Translations under genes and position numbers: made by a program
Assembly: GCF_023016155.1 (NCBI RefSeq)
Contig: NZ_JALKBG010000003.1
Span: forward strand, 62,001-126,000
Length of the DNA: 64,000 bases
Direction: 5' to 3'
Origin: Aliiroseovarius sp. F20344
Lineage (GTDB): Bacteria > Pseudomonadota > Alphaproteobacteria > Rhodobacterales > Rhodobacteraceae
Shown: piece after piece, positions 45,192-53,559 of the stretch
Layout: each line of letters opens with the position of its first letter
Numbering within the stretch: the stretch's first letter is position 1
Notes under the pieces: generated by a model
What the model saw: only the letters and a program-made list of their open reading frames with translations
What the model was told of the DNA's origin: nothing
Databases searched by the model: none

Positions 45192-45275
45192 GTCGCGACC
45201 TTCCGGGGCAGCCCCCGGGCGGAAGTGCAGGCCGAATTGACCCAAGTCTAACCGGCCCCACCTCCTTAACTCTCG

Positions 45276-45305
45276 AAAGGGTCGTCCCAATGGGGCGGCC
45301 CTTTT
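45276..45305 (+). terminator. Terminator ending the arfB leader RNA
   Basis: AAAGGGTCGTCCC and GGGGCGGCCCTTTT form a 13-base stem with two G-U pairs, a short AAT loop and a TTTT tail. It precedes arfB, so it either ends a small RNA or attenuates arfB. Confidence 0.82.
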
Positions 45306-45360
45306 CATTTGCTTGCACCCCCCCTTCCAATTTGGATCCAAAACGGAATAGTGTGCACCC

Positions 45361-45780
45361 ATGATCCGCGTGACCGACGATATCATCCTGCAAGACTGGG
45401 AGCTGAGTGAAAGCTTTTCGCGCTCGTCCGGTCCCGGAGGGCAGAACGTCAACAAGGTCTCAACGGCCGTTGAACTGAGGTTCGAAGCCGCTCGATCGCC
45501 CCATTTGACACAAGCCGTGAAGACGCGCCTGAAGCGCATCGCGGGCCGCAAATGGGCTCAGGATGGTGCCATCACTATCCGGGTCGAGGACACACGCAGC
45601 CAAGCCCGCAACCGCGAGATCGCGGCCGACCGGCTGGCAGAAATGATCCGCAAAGCGCTGGTCACACCCAAACGGCGCATTCCAACCAAACCCACCAAAG
45701 GCTCGCAACGTCGACGCATGGATACCAAGACCAAACGCGGCCAAGTCAAAGCCCTGCGCGGCCGCGTGAATGAGGATTAG
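45361..45780 (+). CDS. arfB: Alternative ribosome-rescue factor ArfB (YaeJ)
   Basis: A 139-residue release-factor-like peptidyl-tRNA hydrolase that rescues ribosomes at mRNA 3' ends. The GGQ loop is in RSSGPGGQNVNKVST (about 22-36); the C-terminal tail after residue 105 is very basic (TKGSQRRRMDTKTKRGQVKALRGR), the part that enters the empty mRNA channel. Length is typical. No strong ribosome-binding site precedes the ATG, consistent with control by the leader described above. Confidence 0.95.
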   Translation: MIRVTDDIILQDWELSESFSRSSGPGGQNVNKVSTAVELRFEAARSPHLTQAVKTRLKRIAGRKWAQDGAITIRVEDTRSQARNREIAADRLAEMIRKALVTPKRRIPTKPTKGSQRRRMDTKTKRGQVKALRGRVNED

Positions 45781-45786
45781 ACCCCA

Positions 45787-47058
45787 ATGAAAACTGACCT
45801 GCTTGATCGCCGAAAGCGGCTTCTTGGCCCGAACATGACCACCTTCTATCGCGATCCGGTTCATATTGTTCGGGGAGAAGGAACATGGCTGTGGGACGTG
45901 GATGGAAACCGCTATCTGGATTGCTATAACAATGTCCCGCACGTTGGCCACGCACACCCCAAAGTCGTTGAGGCGATATCCAAACAGGCCGCGACACTAA
46001 ACACCCACACGCGTTATTTGCACGATGGCATACTTGACTACGCCGAGCGTCTGACCGGGACAATGGAGCATGATCTAAACACGATGATCATGGTCTGCAC
46101 CGGGTCCGAGGCTAACGACATCGCGCTCCGCATGGGTCGAGCGATGACCGGCAAGGTCGGCATAATTTGCACGGACAACACCTATCACGGCAACACGGAT
46201 CTGGTCAGTCACCTGTCGGCCAAGCGCACGCCGATTGGAGGGCCGGTAGAGTGGGTGAAAAAGGTGCCCTCGCCCGATACGCTCAACCCGCTTGGCGGCG
46301 GCACCGAAGTACAAGCGCAAGCCTTCGCGGACGGCATCCAACACGCAATTGATGAGTTAGAAAAAGCTGGCCATGGGTTTGGCACGTTGATCCTTGACCC
46401 ATTCTTCGCGAATGAAGGCTTCCCGGATTTACCCAAAGGTTTCCTTGATCCGACCGTGGAAGTGGTGCGCCGCGCGGGCGGGATCATCATCGCGGACGAG
46501 GTTCAGCCGGGCTTTGGCCGCACGGGGCGAAACTTCTGGGGTCACGATCGGATCGGGTTGGCTCCGGACATTGTGACGATGGGCAAGCCGATGGGGAACG
46601 GGCATCCGGTGGCAGCAGTAGTGACGCGCCCTGAAATCATGACCGAATTCCGCATGCGATTTGGGTACTTCAACACATTCGGCGGAAACCCGGTTTCGGC
46701 AGCCGCAGCGATGGCTGTTTTGCAGGTTTTGGAAGACGAAATGCTGGTCGAGAACGCACGCGACACGGGCGACTATGCTCTTGAGCTGCTCAAGGAACTG
46801 AAACACCCAATGATCGCCGACACGCGGGGCGCAGGCATGTTCATGGGGATCGAATTCACGCGGGACGGCGACCCAGAAGGCGCAGCTGGGTTCTGCAAGG
46901 ATCTGGTCGAGGAGATGCGGAACCGTGGCGTACTCCTGCACCTTGTGGGGCGGTACTATCACGGGATCAAGATCCGACCGCCCATGTGCTTTGATCGGTC
47001 TCAGGCCGAGCTTCTGGCCGAGTCATTGGACGCCGCGCTGAAGGCCGTTCCTGCATGA
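45787..47058 (+). CDS. Class III aminotransferase-fold enzyme, phospho-lyase-like
   Basis: A 423-residue PLP enzyme of the class III (omega-aminotransferase) group: CYNNVPHVGHAHPKVVEA, VCTGSEANDIALRM, IIADEVQPGFGRTG and PLP-lysine motif IVTMGKPMGNGHPVA. These features are closest to ethanolamine-phosphate phospho-lyase / hydroxylysine-phosphate phospho-lyase (AGXT2L-type). It overlaps the following APH-type kinase by 4 bp, and such kinases phosphorylate hydroxylated amines. I infer a phosphorylation-elimination pathway; the substrate is unknown. Confidence 0.8.
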   Translation: MKTDLLDRRKRLLGPNMTTFYRDPVHIVRGEGTWLWDVDGNRYLDCYNNVPHVGHAHPKVVEAISKQAATLNTHTRYLHDGILDYAERLTGTMEHDLNTMIMVCTGSEANDIALRMGRAMTGKVGIICTDNTYHGNTDLVSHLSAKRTPIGGPVEWVKKVPSPDTLNPLGGGTEVQAQAFADGIQHAIDELEKAGHGFGTLILDPFFANEGFPDLPKGFLDPTVEVVRRAGGIIIADEVQPGFGRTGRNFWGHDRIGLAPDIVTMGKPMGNGHPVAAVVTRPEIMTEFRMRFGYFNTFGGNPVSAAAAMAVLQVLEDEMLVENARDTGDYALELLKELKHPMIADTRGAGMFMGIEFTRDGDPEGAAGFCKDLVEEMRNRGVLLHLVGRYYHGIKIRPPMCFDRSQAELLAESLDAALKAVPA

Positions 47059-47999
47059 GCACCGTTTTGAAGCAAGCCCTTAAGGCTTGGGGCGCGCAGC
47101 ATGTGCGGATGATCAAGGACCGCGAGAATGCTGTGCATGAAGTGCGCGTTGCAGGGAAGCCTGCGGCGCTGCGGTTGCACCGTCCGGGGTATCAATCCGA
47201 GGCCGCCATTCGATCGGAACTCGATTGGATGGGCGCACTGGCGGAGAAGGGCATGCGGGTGCCCGCGCCCATCCCGACCACAGATGGAAACCTTGTGTTT
47301 TCTATGAGTTCCGACCAGTTGGCGACGATGGTGACATGGGTCGAAGGCGCGCCGATTGGGGAAGGTGGCGTGCCGCTGGAAGGCTCGGCGGAGGAGCAGG
47401 CCGCGCTGTACCGAAAGGTCGGGGCGGAGCTCGCACAGCTGCACAATCTGACGGATGGGATCACCCTGCCAGACAGCTTCACCCGGCACCGCTGGGACAT
47501 CCCGGGACTGCTGGGGGACGACCCGTTTTGGGGGCGGTTTTGGGAGTGTCCGGCGCTGAGCGAGGACGACCGGAACATGGTGCTGCGGGCGCGGGCTGTG
47601 GCGCATGATCTGGCGACGGTTTACCTTGAAAACGGGGCGGATTTTGGGTTGATCCACGCGGACGCCTTGCGCGAAAACGTGTTTGTTAACAATGACTTAC
47701 TGACTCTGATCGACTTCGACGACGCAGGCTTTGGCTTTCGGCTATATGACCTTGCGGTGATGATGACCCAGAACGTTGACGAGCCCGCGTATGAGGCGAT
47801 CAAGACGGCGGCGCTGGCGGGGTATCGGGACCACCGGGCGCTGAGCCAAGAGACGGAAGACCTGCTGCCCATGTTCCTGATGATGCGCCGCTTTGCGTCG
47901 ATGGGCTGGGCGGTTCCGCGCTATGACCCGAATGGGCCCGAGGTTGCTAGCTATACCCAAAGAGCAGTCGCGGCAGCGCGGGGGTTTCTTGGGGGGTGA
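47055..47999 (+). CDS. APH-family small-molecule kinase
   Basis: A 314-residue aminoglycoside-phosphotransferase/choline-kinase-fold enzyme: nucleotide lysine in PAALRLHRPGYQSE, Brenner loop GLIHADALRENVFVNN (HxDxxxxN) and metal motif LIDFDDAGFG. Similar to hydroxylysine kinase or homoserine/ethanolamine kinases. Translationally coupled (ATGA) to the upstream phospho-lyase-like gene, so it most likely makes that enzyme's substrate. Confidence 0.8.
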   Translation: MSTVLKQALKAWGAQHVRMIKDRENAVHEVRVAGKPAALRLHRPGYQSEAAIRSELDWMGALAEKGMRVPAPIPTTDGNLVFSMSSDQLATMVTWVEGAPIGEGGVPLEGSAEEQAALYRKVGAELAQLHNLTDGITLPDSFTRHRWDIPGLLGDDPFWGRFWECPALSEDDRNMVLRARAVAHDLATVYLENGADFGLIHADALRENVFVNNDLLTLIDFDDAGFGFRLYDLAVMMTQNVDEPAYEAIKTAALAGYRDHRALSQETEDLLPMFLMMRRFASMGWAVPRYDPNGPEVASYTQRAVAAARGFLGG

Positions 48000-48128
48000 G
48001 GTTCGGAAGTATGAGATTTGCGATGTAAGACAAATCTGTCTGCATGCCTGAATGAAGCCTTACATTCCGCTTGCGCTATGCAATTTATTGGCGAACACTC
48101 TTACCATTGGTAAAGCGGAGTATTTAAA

Positions 48129-49586
48129 GTGAGTTTCGGAAAATCCTTTTCAAAGACCTTCGACATTGATCAAAAAATAATGCGGAAAATCGGTGTATTT
48201 GATCCAACTCTTGACGTGGACGCAAAGCTTTTCGTCAATCCGTTTATGGTGCGGCATAGCAAACATCCTGAGTTTTCAGAATGTGCTTTCGAAACCTATG
48301 AACAGCATTTTCAGAAGATCTACAGCTTAATTCTCGCTTCAAAACAAGAAGGTGACAAGGCGTGGCGCGCCGCGACGGAGAGATTTCAATTCTCGGAATC
48401 AAAGGGCATGGGTGGAACTTGCTTGGGCTACAGCAAGCGAGGCACCGATGGGCATGCTTTCGGCCCTGAGAAATCCAAACAATCCGTAAGATGGGCAAAA
48501 GAGGTGATCGATCTGGGCGTGAAAGACCCAGAGCTCTTTTCTGCTTTACCGCTATTCGAAGACGGTATTGGAGTAGATTTGATTAGCGACATGTTTATTG
48601 CGATATCCATTGACTGTGTCGCTAAATTCAACTCACGCGTTATCGGTGAGTTGAATACTGCGACCGGGGGATCCTTACCAACCTCAAAGTTTAGGCTACG
48701 AGGATCGGAGTATGACCTAATTCAAAACCCATACTCAAATGCTGGCGCGCCCATAATACTAGTTGCCGATGATGTCTTGGACCATCTTCCAGTTATGGAT
48801 GACCCGAGGAGAATACCTGAAGCGCTTGAAAGCAACAGCGAACTTCGAGAACGCGTGAATGAACACATCGGGACTATATTCAAGACCAGAACAAAAAAAG
48901 ACAAAGAGCATATCAAAGACAGAGCACTCGCAAGCGCTACGGCATTTCAGTCCCTCCTTGATCTACTCAGGCTGATGGAGACAGAAGGATATGATATTCA
49001 CAATGATCCTGATGGTTTGTTAGTCTGGCGCGATATTGCTGAATCGACAGTCGCCATCCATAAACTCGACTTCAAAGTTGACAGTTCACTTTCCAAAATC
49101 GATCGCGTCAACTCGGTAGTTCAGCGAGTTATTGAACAGTTTCAACATCTTGTTGAGGATTGCAGGTTAAACCGCGTCTTCTTTCATAAGGAGGAACCAC
49201 GCCACGAAAGTTTCGCACAAATGCTGTTCTACGCCATCGCAGCATCTTACTGTGAAGTCGCTGATATTGGGATATCCCCCGAGGCAGACGCGGGAGTGGG
49301 ACCGGTCGATTTTAAGTTTAATAATGGCTTCGACAGCGTTCTTGTTGAGATAAAACTCTCAACGAACACTCAAGTTGTTTCGGGGTATAAAAAACAATTG
49401 GGCGCATATTCAAAGGCAGAGAAATCTAGTAAAAACCATTACGTCCTCATAGATGTCGGAAAAATCGGCGGAAAATGGGATCGATTGAACAAAATCAGGC
49501 AGGAAAATAGTGATTTTGCCAAATCGCACTTTCTACACCTCATTGATGGGACGTTGAAACCATCGGCAAGCAAGCGAAAGTCCTAA
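48129..49586 (+). CDS. Uncharacterised protein with C-terminal PD-(D/E)XK nuclease signature
   Basis: A 485-residue protein starting at GTG 48129 (GGAG upstream). The N-terminal part (FDPTLDVDAKLFVNPFMVRH; SKGMGGTCLGYSKRGTDGHAFG) is unlike any domain I can name. The C-terminal part (about 360-450) shows D394 in GPVDFKF and E407/K409 in VLVEIKLS, the D...ExK core of PD-(D/E)XK nucleases, followed by a lysine-rich amphipathic region. The DNA is visibly richer in A+T, with codons (aaa, ata, tta) unlike its neighbours. No partner gene is coupled. Possibly a single-gene defence nuclease. Confidence 0.6.
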   Translation: MSFGKSFSKTFDIDQKIMRKIGVFDPTLDVDAKLFVNPFMVRHSKHPEFSECAFETYEQHFQKIYSLILASKQEGDKAWRAATERFQFSESKGMGGTCLGYSKRGTDGHAFGPEKSKQSVRWAKEVIDLGVKDPELFSALPLFEDGIGVDLISDMFIAISIDCVAKFNSRVIGELNTATGGSLPTSKFRLRGSEYDLIQNPYSNAGAPIILVADDVLDHLPVMDDPRRIPEALESNSELRERVNEHIGTIFKTRTKKDKEHIKDRALASATAFQSLLDLLRLMETEGYDIHNDPDGLLVWRDIAESTVAIHKLDFKVDSSLSKIDRVNSVVQRVIEQFQHLVEDCRLNRVFFHKEEPRHESFAQMLFYAIAASYCEVADIGISPEADAGVGPVDFKFNNGFDSVLVEIKLSTNTQVVSGYKKQLGAYSKAEKSSKNHYVLIDVGKIGGKWDRLNKIRQENSDFAKSHFLHLIDGTLKPSASKRKS

Positions 49587-50875
49587 ACAACAACCTCCAG
49601 CCCAACCTGCTCGCCAACCCCAAACACGCGCTTATAGCGCGCGATCTCGTCTTCTGGACCCATCGCCTTGTTCGGGTTGTCGGACAGCTTCACTGTCGCG
49701 CGGCCGTTCGCCTCGATCGCTTTGCAGACCAGCGAGAATGGGGCGAGGGCGTTGTCTGGCACGAGCTCTCGGAAATCGTTGGTCAGCAGCGTGCCCCAAC
49801 CAAAGCTGGTGCGAACGCGGCCTGCGAATTGGTTGTGCAGTTCGATGATTTTATCGGTGTCCAGACCGTCCGAGAAGATGACCATTTTCTGGGTCGGATC
49901 CTCGCCTCGGGATTTCCACCAGTTGATGGCGATCTCGGCGCCCGTTGCGGGGTCTCCGCTGTCGATGCGGATGCCGGTCCAGCCGGCCAGCCAATCGGGG
50001 GCGTTGTCCAGAAAGCCCTGTGTGCCATAGGTGTCGGGCAGGATGATGCGCAGGTTGCCTTCGTGTTCTTCGTGCCAATCGGCCAGAACGTCATAGGGGG
50101 CCTGCGCCAATGCGTCGTCATCTTGGGCCAAGGCCGCGTAGACCATGGGAAGCTCGTGGGCGTTGGTGCCGATGGCCTCGATATCGCGTTTCATGGCGAT
50201 GTGGCAGTTTGAGGTGCCGACGAAGCTGCCCGGCAGCCCCTCCATCGCGGCTTGCACGCACCAGTCCTGCCAAAGGTAGGAGTGGCGGCGTCTTGTGCCG
50301 AAATCGGCAAGGCGGAGGCCGTCGAGGGTGCGAAGTTGCGAGATCTTCTCCCACGCGCGGGTCATGGCGCGGGCGTAGAGCACTTGCAGTTCGAACTTGC
50401 CCAAACCGCGCAGGACAGCACGCGAGCGAAGTTCCATGAGGACGGAAAGCGCGGGGATTTCCCACAGCATGACCTCGGGCCAGGAACCTTCGAAGGTCAG
50501 CTCGTATTGGTCGCCCACGCGTTCAAGGTGGTAGGGCGGCAGGCGCATACCCTCGAACCACTCCATGAAGTCCGGGCGGAACATCTGGCGTTTGCCGTAG
50601 AACGTGTTGCCGCGCAGCCATGTGCTTTCACCACGCGAAAGCGAGAGCGAGCGGATGTGGTCGAGTTGTTCGCGCAGTTCGCCTTCGTCGATGAGGTCGG
50701 CCAGCGGCACGTGTTTCGAGCGGTTGATCAGGCTGAAGGTGACCTGCGCGTCAGGTTTGTTGCGGAAGACCGACTGGCACATGAGAAGCTTGTAGAAGTC
50801 GGTGTCGATCAGCGAACGGACGATCGGGTCGATCTTGAAGCTGTGATTGTAGACGCGGGTGGCGATGTCGACCAT
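49583..50875 (-). CDS. pncB: Nicotinate phosphoribosyltransferase
   Basis: A 430-residue Preiss-Handler enzyme converting nicotinate and PRPP to nicotinate mononucleotide. LIDTDFYKLLMCQSVF near the start, DFGTRRRHSYLWQDW, and IGTNAHELPM carrying the phosphorylated histidine are present, as is FGWGTLLTNDF. Its ATG is 1 bp after the pncA stop; the operon makes NAD from nicotinamide. The end overlaps the convergent nuclease-like gene by 4 bp. Confidence 0.95.
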   Translation of the reverse strand: MVDIATRVYNHSFKIDPIVRSLIDTDFYKLLMCQSVFRNKPDAQVTFSLINRSKHVPLADLIDEGELREQLDHIRSLSLSRGESTWLRGNTFYGKRQMFRPDFMEWFEGMRLPPYHLERVGDQYELTFEGSWPEVMLWEIPALSVLMELRSRAVLRGLGKFELQVLYARAMTRAWEKISQLRTLDGLRLADFGTRRRHSYLWQDWCVQAAMEGLPGSFVGTSNCHIAMKRDIEAIGTNAHELPMVYAALAQDDDALAQAPYDVLADWHEEHEGNLRIILPDTYGTQGFLDNAPDWLAGWTGIRIDSGDPATGAEIAINWWKSRGEDPTQKMVIFSDGLDTDKIIELHNQFAGRVRTSFGWGTLLTNDFRELVPDNALAPFSLVCKAIEANGRATVKLSDNPNKAMGPEDEIARYKRVFGVGEQVGLEVVV

Positions 50876-50876
50876 A

Positions 50877-51485
50877 TTAAGCCTCCAATTTCACGCCAGC
50901 GGCGCGCATGTTGTCACGGGCGGCAGCAAGCGAACCATCAAGGTCGATGGCGCGGCAGCCGGTCTCCAATACGGTAACATCGAAGCCGAGTTTCGCACCG
51001 TCGATGGCCGAATACGCGACGCAGAAATCAGTGGCGAGGCCAACCATGGTCAGCTTGGTGACGCCACGGGTGCGCAGATAGCCTTCGAGCCCGGTGGGGG
51101 TGGTCTGGTCATTCTCGAAGAAGGCGGAATAGCTGTCGATTTGCGGGCGGAAACCTTTGCGGATCACCATGTCGGCGGGATCGGTCAGCAGGTCCTTGTG
51201 GAAGGCCGCGCCATCGGTGCCCTGCACGCAGTGGTCAGGCCAGAGGACCTGGGTGCCATAGGGCATCTCGGTCACCTCAAACGGGGCCTTGCCTTTGTGG
51301 GACGTTGCAAACGAGCTGTGGCCCGCCGGGTGCCAATCTTGCGTGAAGACCTTCACAGCGAAGTCGGGCAGCATCGCATTGATTAAAGGCACGATCTGAT
51401 CGCCCTCAGAGACAGCAAGTGCGCCACCGGGGCAGAAATCGTTCTGCACGTCGATCACGATCAGGGCTTCGTCTGCATTGCGCAT
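50877..51485 (-). CDS. pncA: Nicotinamidase
   Basis: A 202-residue nicotinamide deamidase: catalytic Asp in VIDVQNDFCPGG, metal ligands in QDWHPAGHSSF, and the cysteine nucleophile in GLATDFCVAYSA. The catalytic lysine lies in the RKGF segment. AAGGAGG precedes the ATG. First gene of pncA-pncB. Confidence 0.95.
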   Translation of the reverse strand: MRNADEALIVIDVQNDFCPGGALAVSEGDQIVPLINAMLPDFAVKVFTQDWHPAGHSSFATSHKGKAPFEVTEMPYGTQVLWPDHCVQGTDGAAFHKDLLTDPADMVIRKGFRPQIDSYSAFFENDQTTPTGLEGYLRTRGVTKLTMVGLATDFCVAYSAIDGAKLGFDVTVLETGCRAIDLDGSLAAARDNMRAAGVKLEA

Positions 51486-51582
51486 GGGCGGTCCTCCTTG
51501 AAACTCAATGGGTAAGGACCGGGCGCGGAAGGGTCAAGCAATTGGACGTCTGGGAAGGGGCTCGGGCCGTAGATCCGCAACG

Positions 51583-51615
51583 AAAAAGGGCGTGCTACTT
51601 AAGCACGCCCTTAAA
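51583..51615 (-). terminator. Strong terminator after the Wza-like gene
   Basis: AAGGGCGTGCT (51586-51596) and AGCACGCCCTT (51602-51612) form an 11-base perfect stem with a five-base loop. On the minus strand a TTTTT run follows, so it terminates the capsule-export operon; it can also shield pncA from upstream transcription. Confidence 0.88.
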
Positions 51616-51637
51616 GTGTAAAATTAACTGTCAGGCC

Positions 51638-52738
51638 CTAGAGCCGATTGACGTCAAATGCGATACCAGTCAGCTGGCGCAGCAATCCAACCAAGGTGTT
51701 TGCAACGGCAACGGAGCTTTCGGTGACAAGAACGGTGTCCTTGCTTCGGATCTTAAACTTGCCAGCACTGAACAGACCGTCAGCCGTCGTTAAGTCGATC
51801 ACAAAGACGCTTCGGGCATTGTCCGGTCCTTTATCGTCTTGGCGTACTACGGATTGCGGATACTCACGCAACACCAGAATGCCTTTCGGATTGGCACGAG
51901 AATCTGTCAGACCGCCAATCAGTGACATGGCATCAAGGGCCGAAATCTCGGATTTGGCGAAGGGGATCAGAGCTTCTTTTGAAGCGGCGCCGAGCGAGCG
52001 GAAATAACGGCGGTCAGATTCCAAAGCGAGCTTGTCGCCGGGACGCAGGAACGCATCATATGAGGCGTTTGACATCACCTGATCGAGCGGGCGTAGATAG
52101 GTCCGATTTCCGCGGATCAATTTGACGCTCGGATTGTCCAAGCCCTTTGCAGGCCCTCCGGCGGCGGCAACCGCGTTGAGGACAGTAAAGCTGGGGTCAT
52201 CAAGCGTAATCGGCCCCGGTTGGGCAACACCCGAAACGACAGACACTGTTCCGCGTGTGCCTTGAACAACATTCAGCTGGACCTGCGCCGAAGGAATGAC
52301 CTCGACGTATTTACGCTGAATGCGCGCGCGGGCAGTCGAATGCGGCATGCCCGCGATATGTACTGTTCCTACGAAGGGCAAGAAAATCGTCCCTCCGGCG
52401 GAAACTTGCATGTTTTGCATCTGAACGGTGTTCTGGTTTGGCGCCGACAAAAGCGAAGATTCTTCGCTGTCCCAAACAGTCACATCCACACGATCAAAAG
52501 CGCGGATCGGCTTATCAGCGGCGGCAGAACCGCGCGATGGCCATGAGTAGTTTCCATCAGTGTTCGGCGCTGGCCAGCGAGAAATCGCCGGTAAAGTCGC
52601 TTTGGTTACTGTATATACAGCTAGATCAGTTCGATCCTCGGCGTTGCCGCCTACAATTTCGGACTGAACAGCCGCACCACGCGGCGCTCCGCAGCTGGCT
52701 AATACAAGAGCCGAAACTGCAATTAATACAAAACGCAT
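51638..52738 (-). CDS. Outer-membrane polysaccharide export lipoprotein (Wza/KpsD type)
   Basis: A 366-residue outer-membrane secretin-like protein of the OPX family. Signal peptide and lipobox LVLASCGAP put the lipidated cysteine at residue 15-16; the Poly_export (PES) domain follows (about 75-170; IRAFDRVDVTVWD, GGTIFLPFVGTVHIAG), then SLBB domains (VVSGVAQPGPITLDDPSFTVLNAV and later repeats). It starts at ATG 52738. It should form the exit pore for the polysaccharide moved by KpsM/KpsT. Confidence 0.88.
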   Translation of the reverse strand: MRFVLIAVSALVLASCGAPRGAAVQSEIVGGNAEDRTDLAVYTVTKATLPAISRWPAPNTDGNYSWPSRGSAAADKPIRAFDRVDVTVWDSEESSLLSAPNQNTVQMQNMQVSAGGTIFLPFVGTVHIAGMPHSTARARIQRKYVEVIPSAQVQLNVVQGTRGTVSVVSGVAQPGPITLDDPSFTVLNAVAAAGGPAKGLDNPSVKLIRGNRTYLRPLDQVMSNASYDAFLRPGDKLALESDRRYFRSLGAASKEALIPFAKSEISALDAMSLIGGLTDSRANPKGILVLREYPQSVVRQDDKGPDNARSVFVIDLTTADGLFSAGKFKIRSKDTVLVTESSVAVANTLVGLLRQLTGIAFDVNRL

Positions 52739-52896
52739 ACGCGCAACCCCCAGATAATTTTGTGGTTTAAGGCAGCAAACCAATTGCGCGCCACATTAGT
52801 AACGAAGCGCTAAATTCTCAAGCACGCAGAAGCACATTTCGAGGTTATTTGCGGACTGTGCACAATTTGCAGTGCCTTGTCCGGCGCGTTGATTGT

Positions 52897-53550
52897 TTAA
52901 GATGTCATTTCGCGATGAATCTCGACCGCTTTCTGAACATCATCATAGTAGGTTAACCGGCCTTCATCCAAAATGCAGGCCGCATTGCACACATTCTCGA
53001 TGACACGCAGATTGTGGGTCACCAACAGCGCACCACTAGTTTCCATCCGATCACGGAAAACGCGCATGCTTTTTTTCCGGAATGAAGCATCACCGACCGA
53101 GGTGACCTCGTCCACAAGGTAGACATCAAATTTGATTCCCATCGAAAGCCCAAATGCAAGTCGCGACCGCATGCCCGACGAGTAGGTGCGGACAGGCAGA
53201 TAAAACTGCTGGCCCAGTTCGGCGAAGTCTTCGACATATTCACGCAGTTCTTCGGTATCAACGCCGTAGATGCGTGCAAGAAATTTGGTGTTCTGAGCAC
53301 CGGTTAGATCCTTGTGGAAACTGCCAGCAAATCCAACCGGCCAACTGACGGTCCCTTCGATATCGATCGTGCCGCTGTCTTGGCGCATGGTTCCGGCAAC
53401 CATGCGCAGCAGACTGGATTTACCCGCACCGTTACGCCCCAGAAGCCCGATCACCTTACCCGGTTCAAAATCAACCGAGATATTATCAGCCACAACCTTG
53501 GTTTGCCTTTGCAGGTGATAAGCTTTTCGCAGATTTCGAATGCGGATCAT
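52897..53550 (-). CDS. kpsT: Polysaccharide ABC exporter ATP-binding protein (KpsT type)
   Basis: A 217-residue ATPase: Walker A GLLGRNGAGKSS (about 35-46), signature YSSGMRSRLAFGLSMG, Walker B VYLVDEVTSVGD and the H-loop VTHNLRV. The sequence matches KpsT/Wzt-N class proteins lacking the C-terminal carbohydrate-binding domain. Starts 9 bp after the kpsE-like stop. The permease is the divergent gene at 54.9 kb. Confidence 0.92.
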   Translation of the reverse strand: MIRIRNLRKAYHLQRQTKVVADNISVDFEPGKVIGLLGRNGAGKSSLLRMVAGTMRQDSGTIDIEGTVSWPVGFAGSFHKDLTGAQNTKFLARIYGVDTEELREYVEDFAELGQQFYLPVRTYSSGMRSRLAFGLSMGIKFDVYLVDEVTSVGDASFRKKSMRVFRDRMETSGALLVTHNLRVIENVCNAACILDEGRLTYYDDVQKAVEIHREMTS

Positions 53551-53559
53551 GCAACAGTC

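Larger units (their letters stand above)
45120..45307 (+). ncRNA. Candidate structured RNA / leader upstream of arfB
   Basis: A 190-nt region with many complementary segments: AAGGAGGTG (45138-45146) pairs with CACCTCCTT (45259-45267); CTTCCG and CGGAAG enclose a GGGGCAGCCCC hairpin; GGTCGCGACC is a palindrome; the 3' end is a strong terminator. A TTGACA box lies at 45088-45093 without a clear -10. Inside is a 13-codon ORF. It may be a free-standing small RNA or an attenuating leader of arfB, which starts 55 bp after the terminator. Confidence 0.55.

Noticed and set aside
48000-48128. Attachment site or transposon end beside the nuclease-like gene
   Set aside because: No tRNA, direct repeat or inverted-repeat end was seen by eye on either side.
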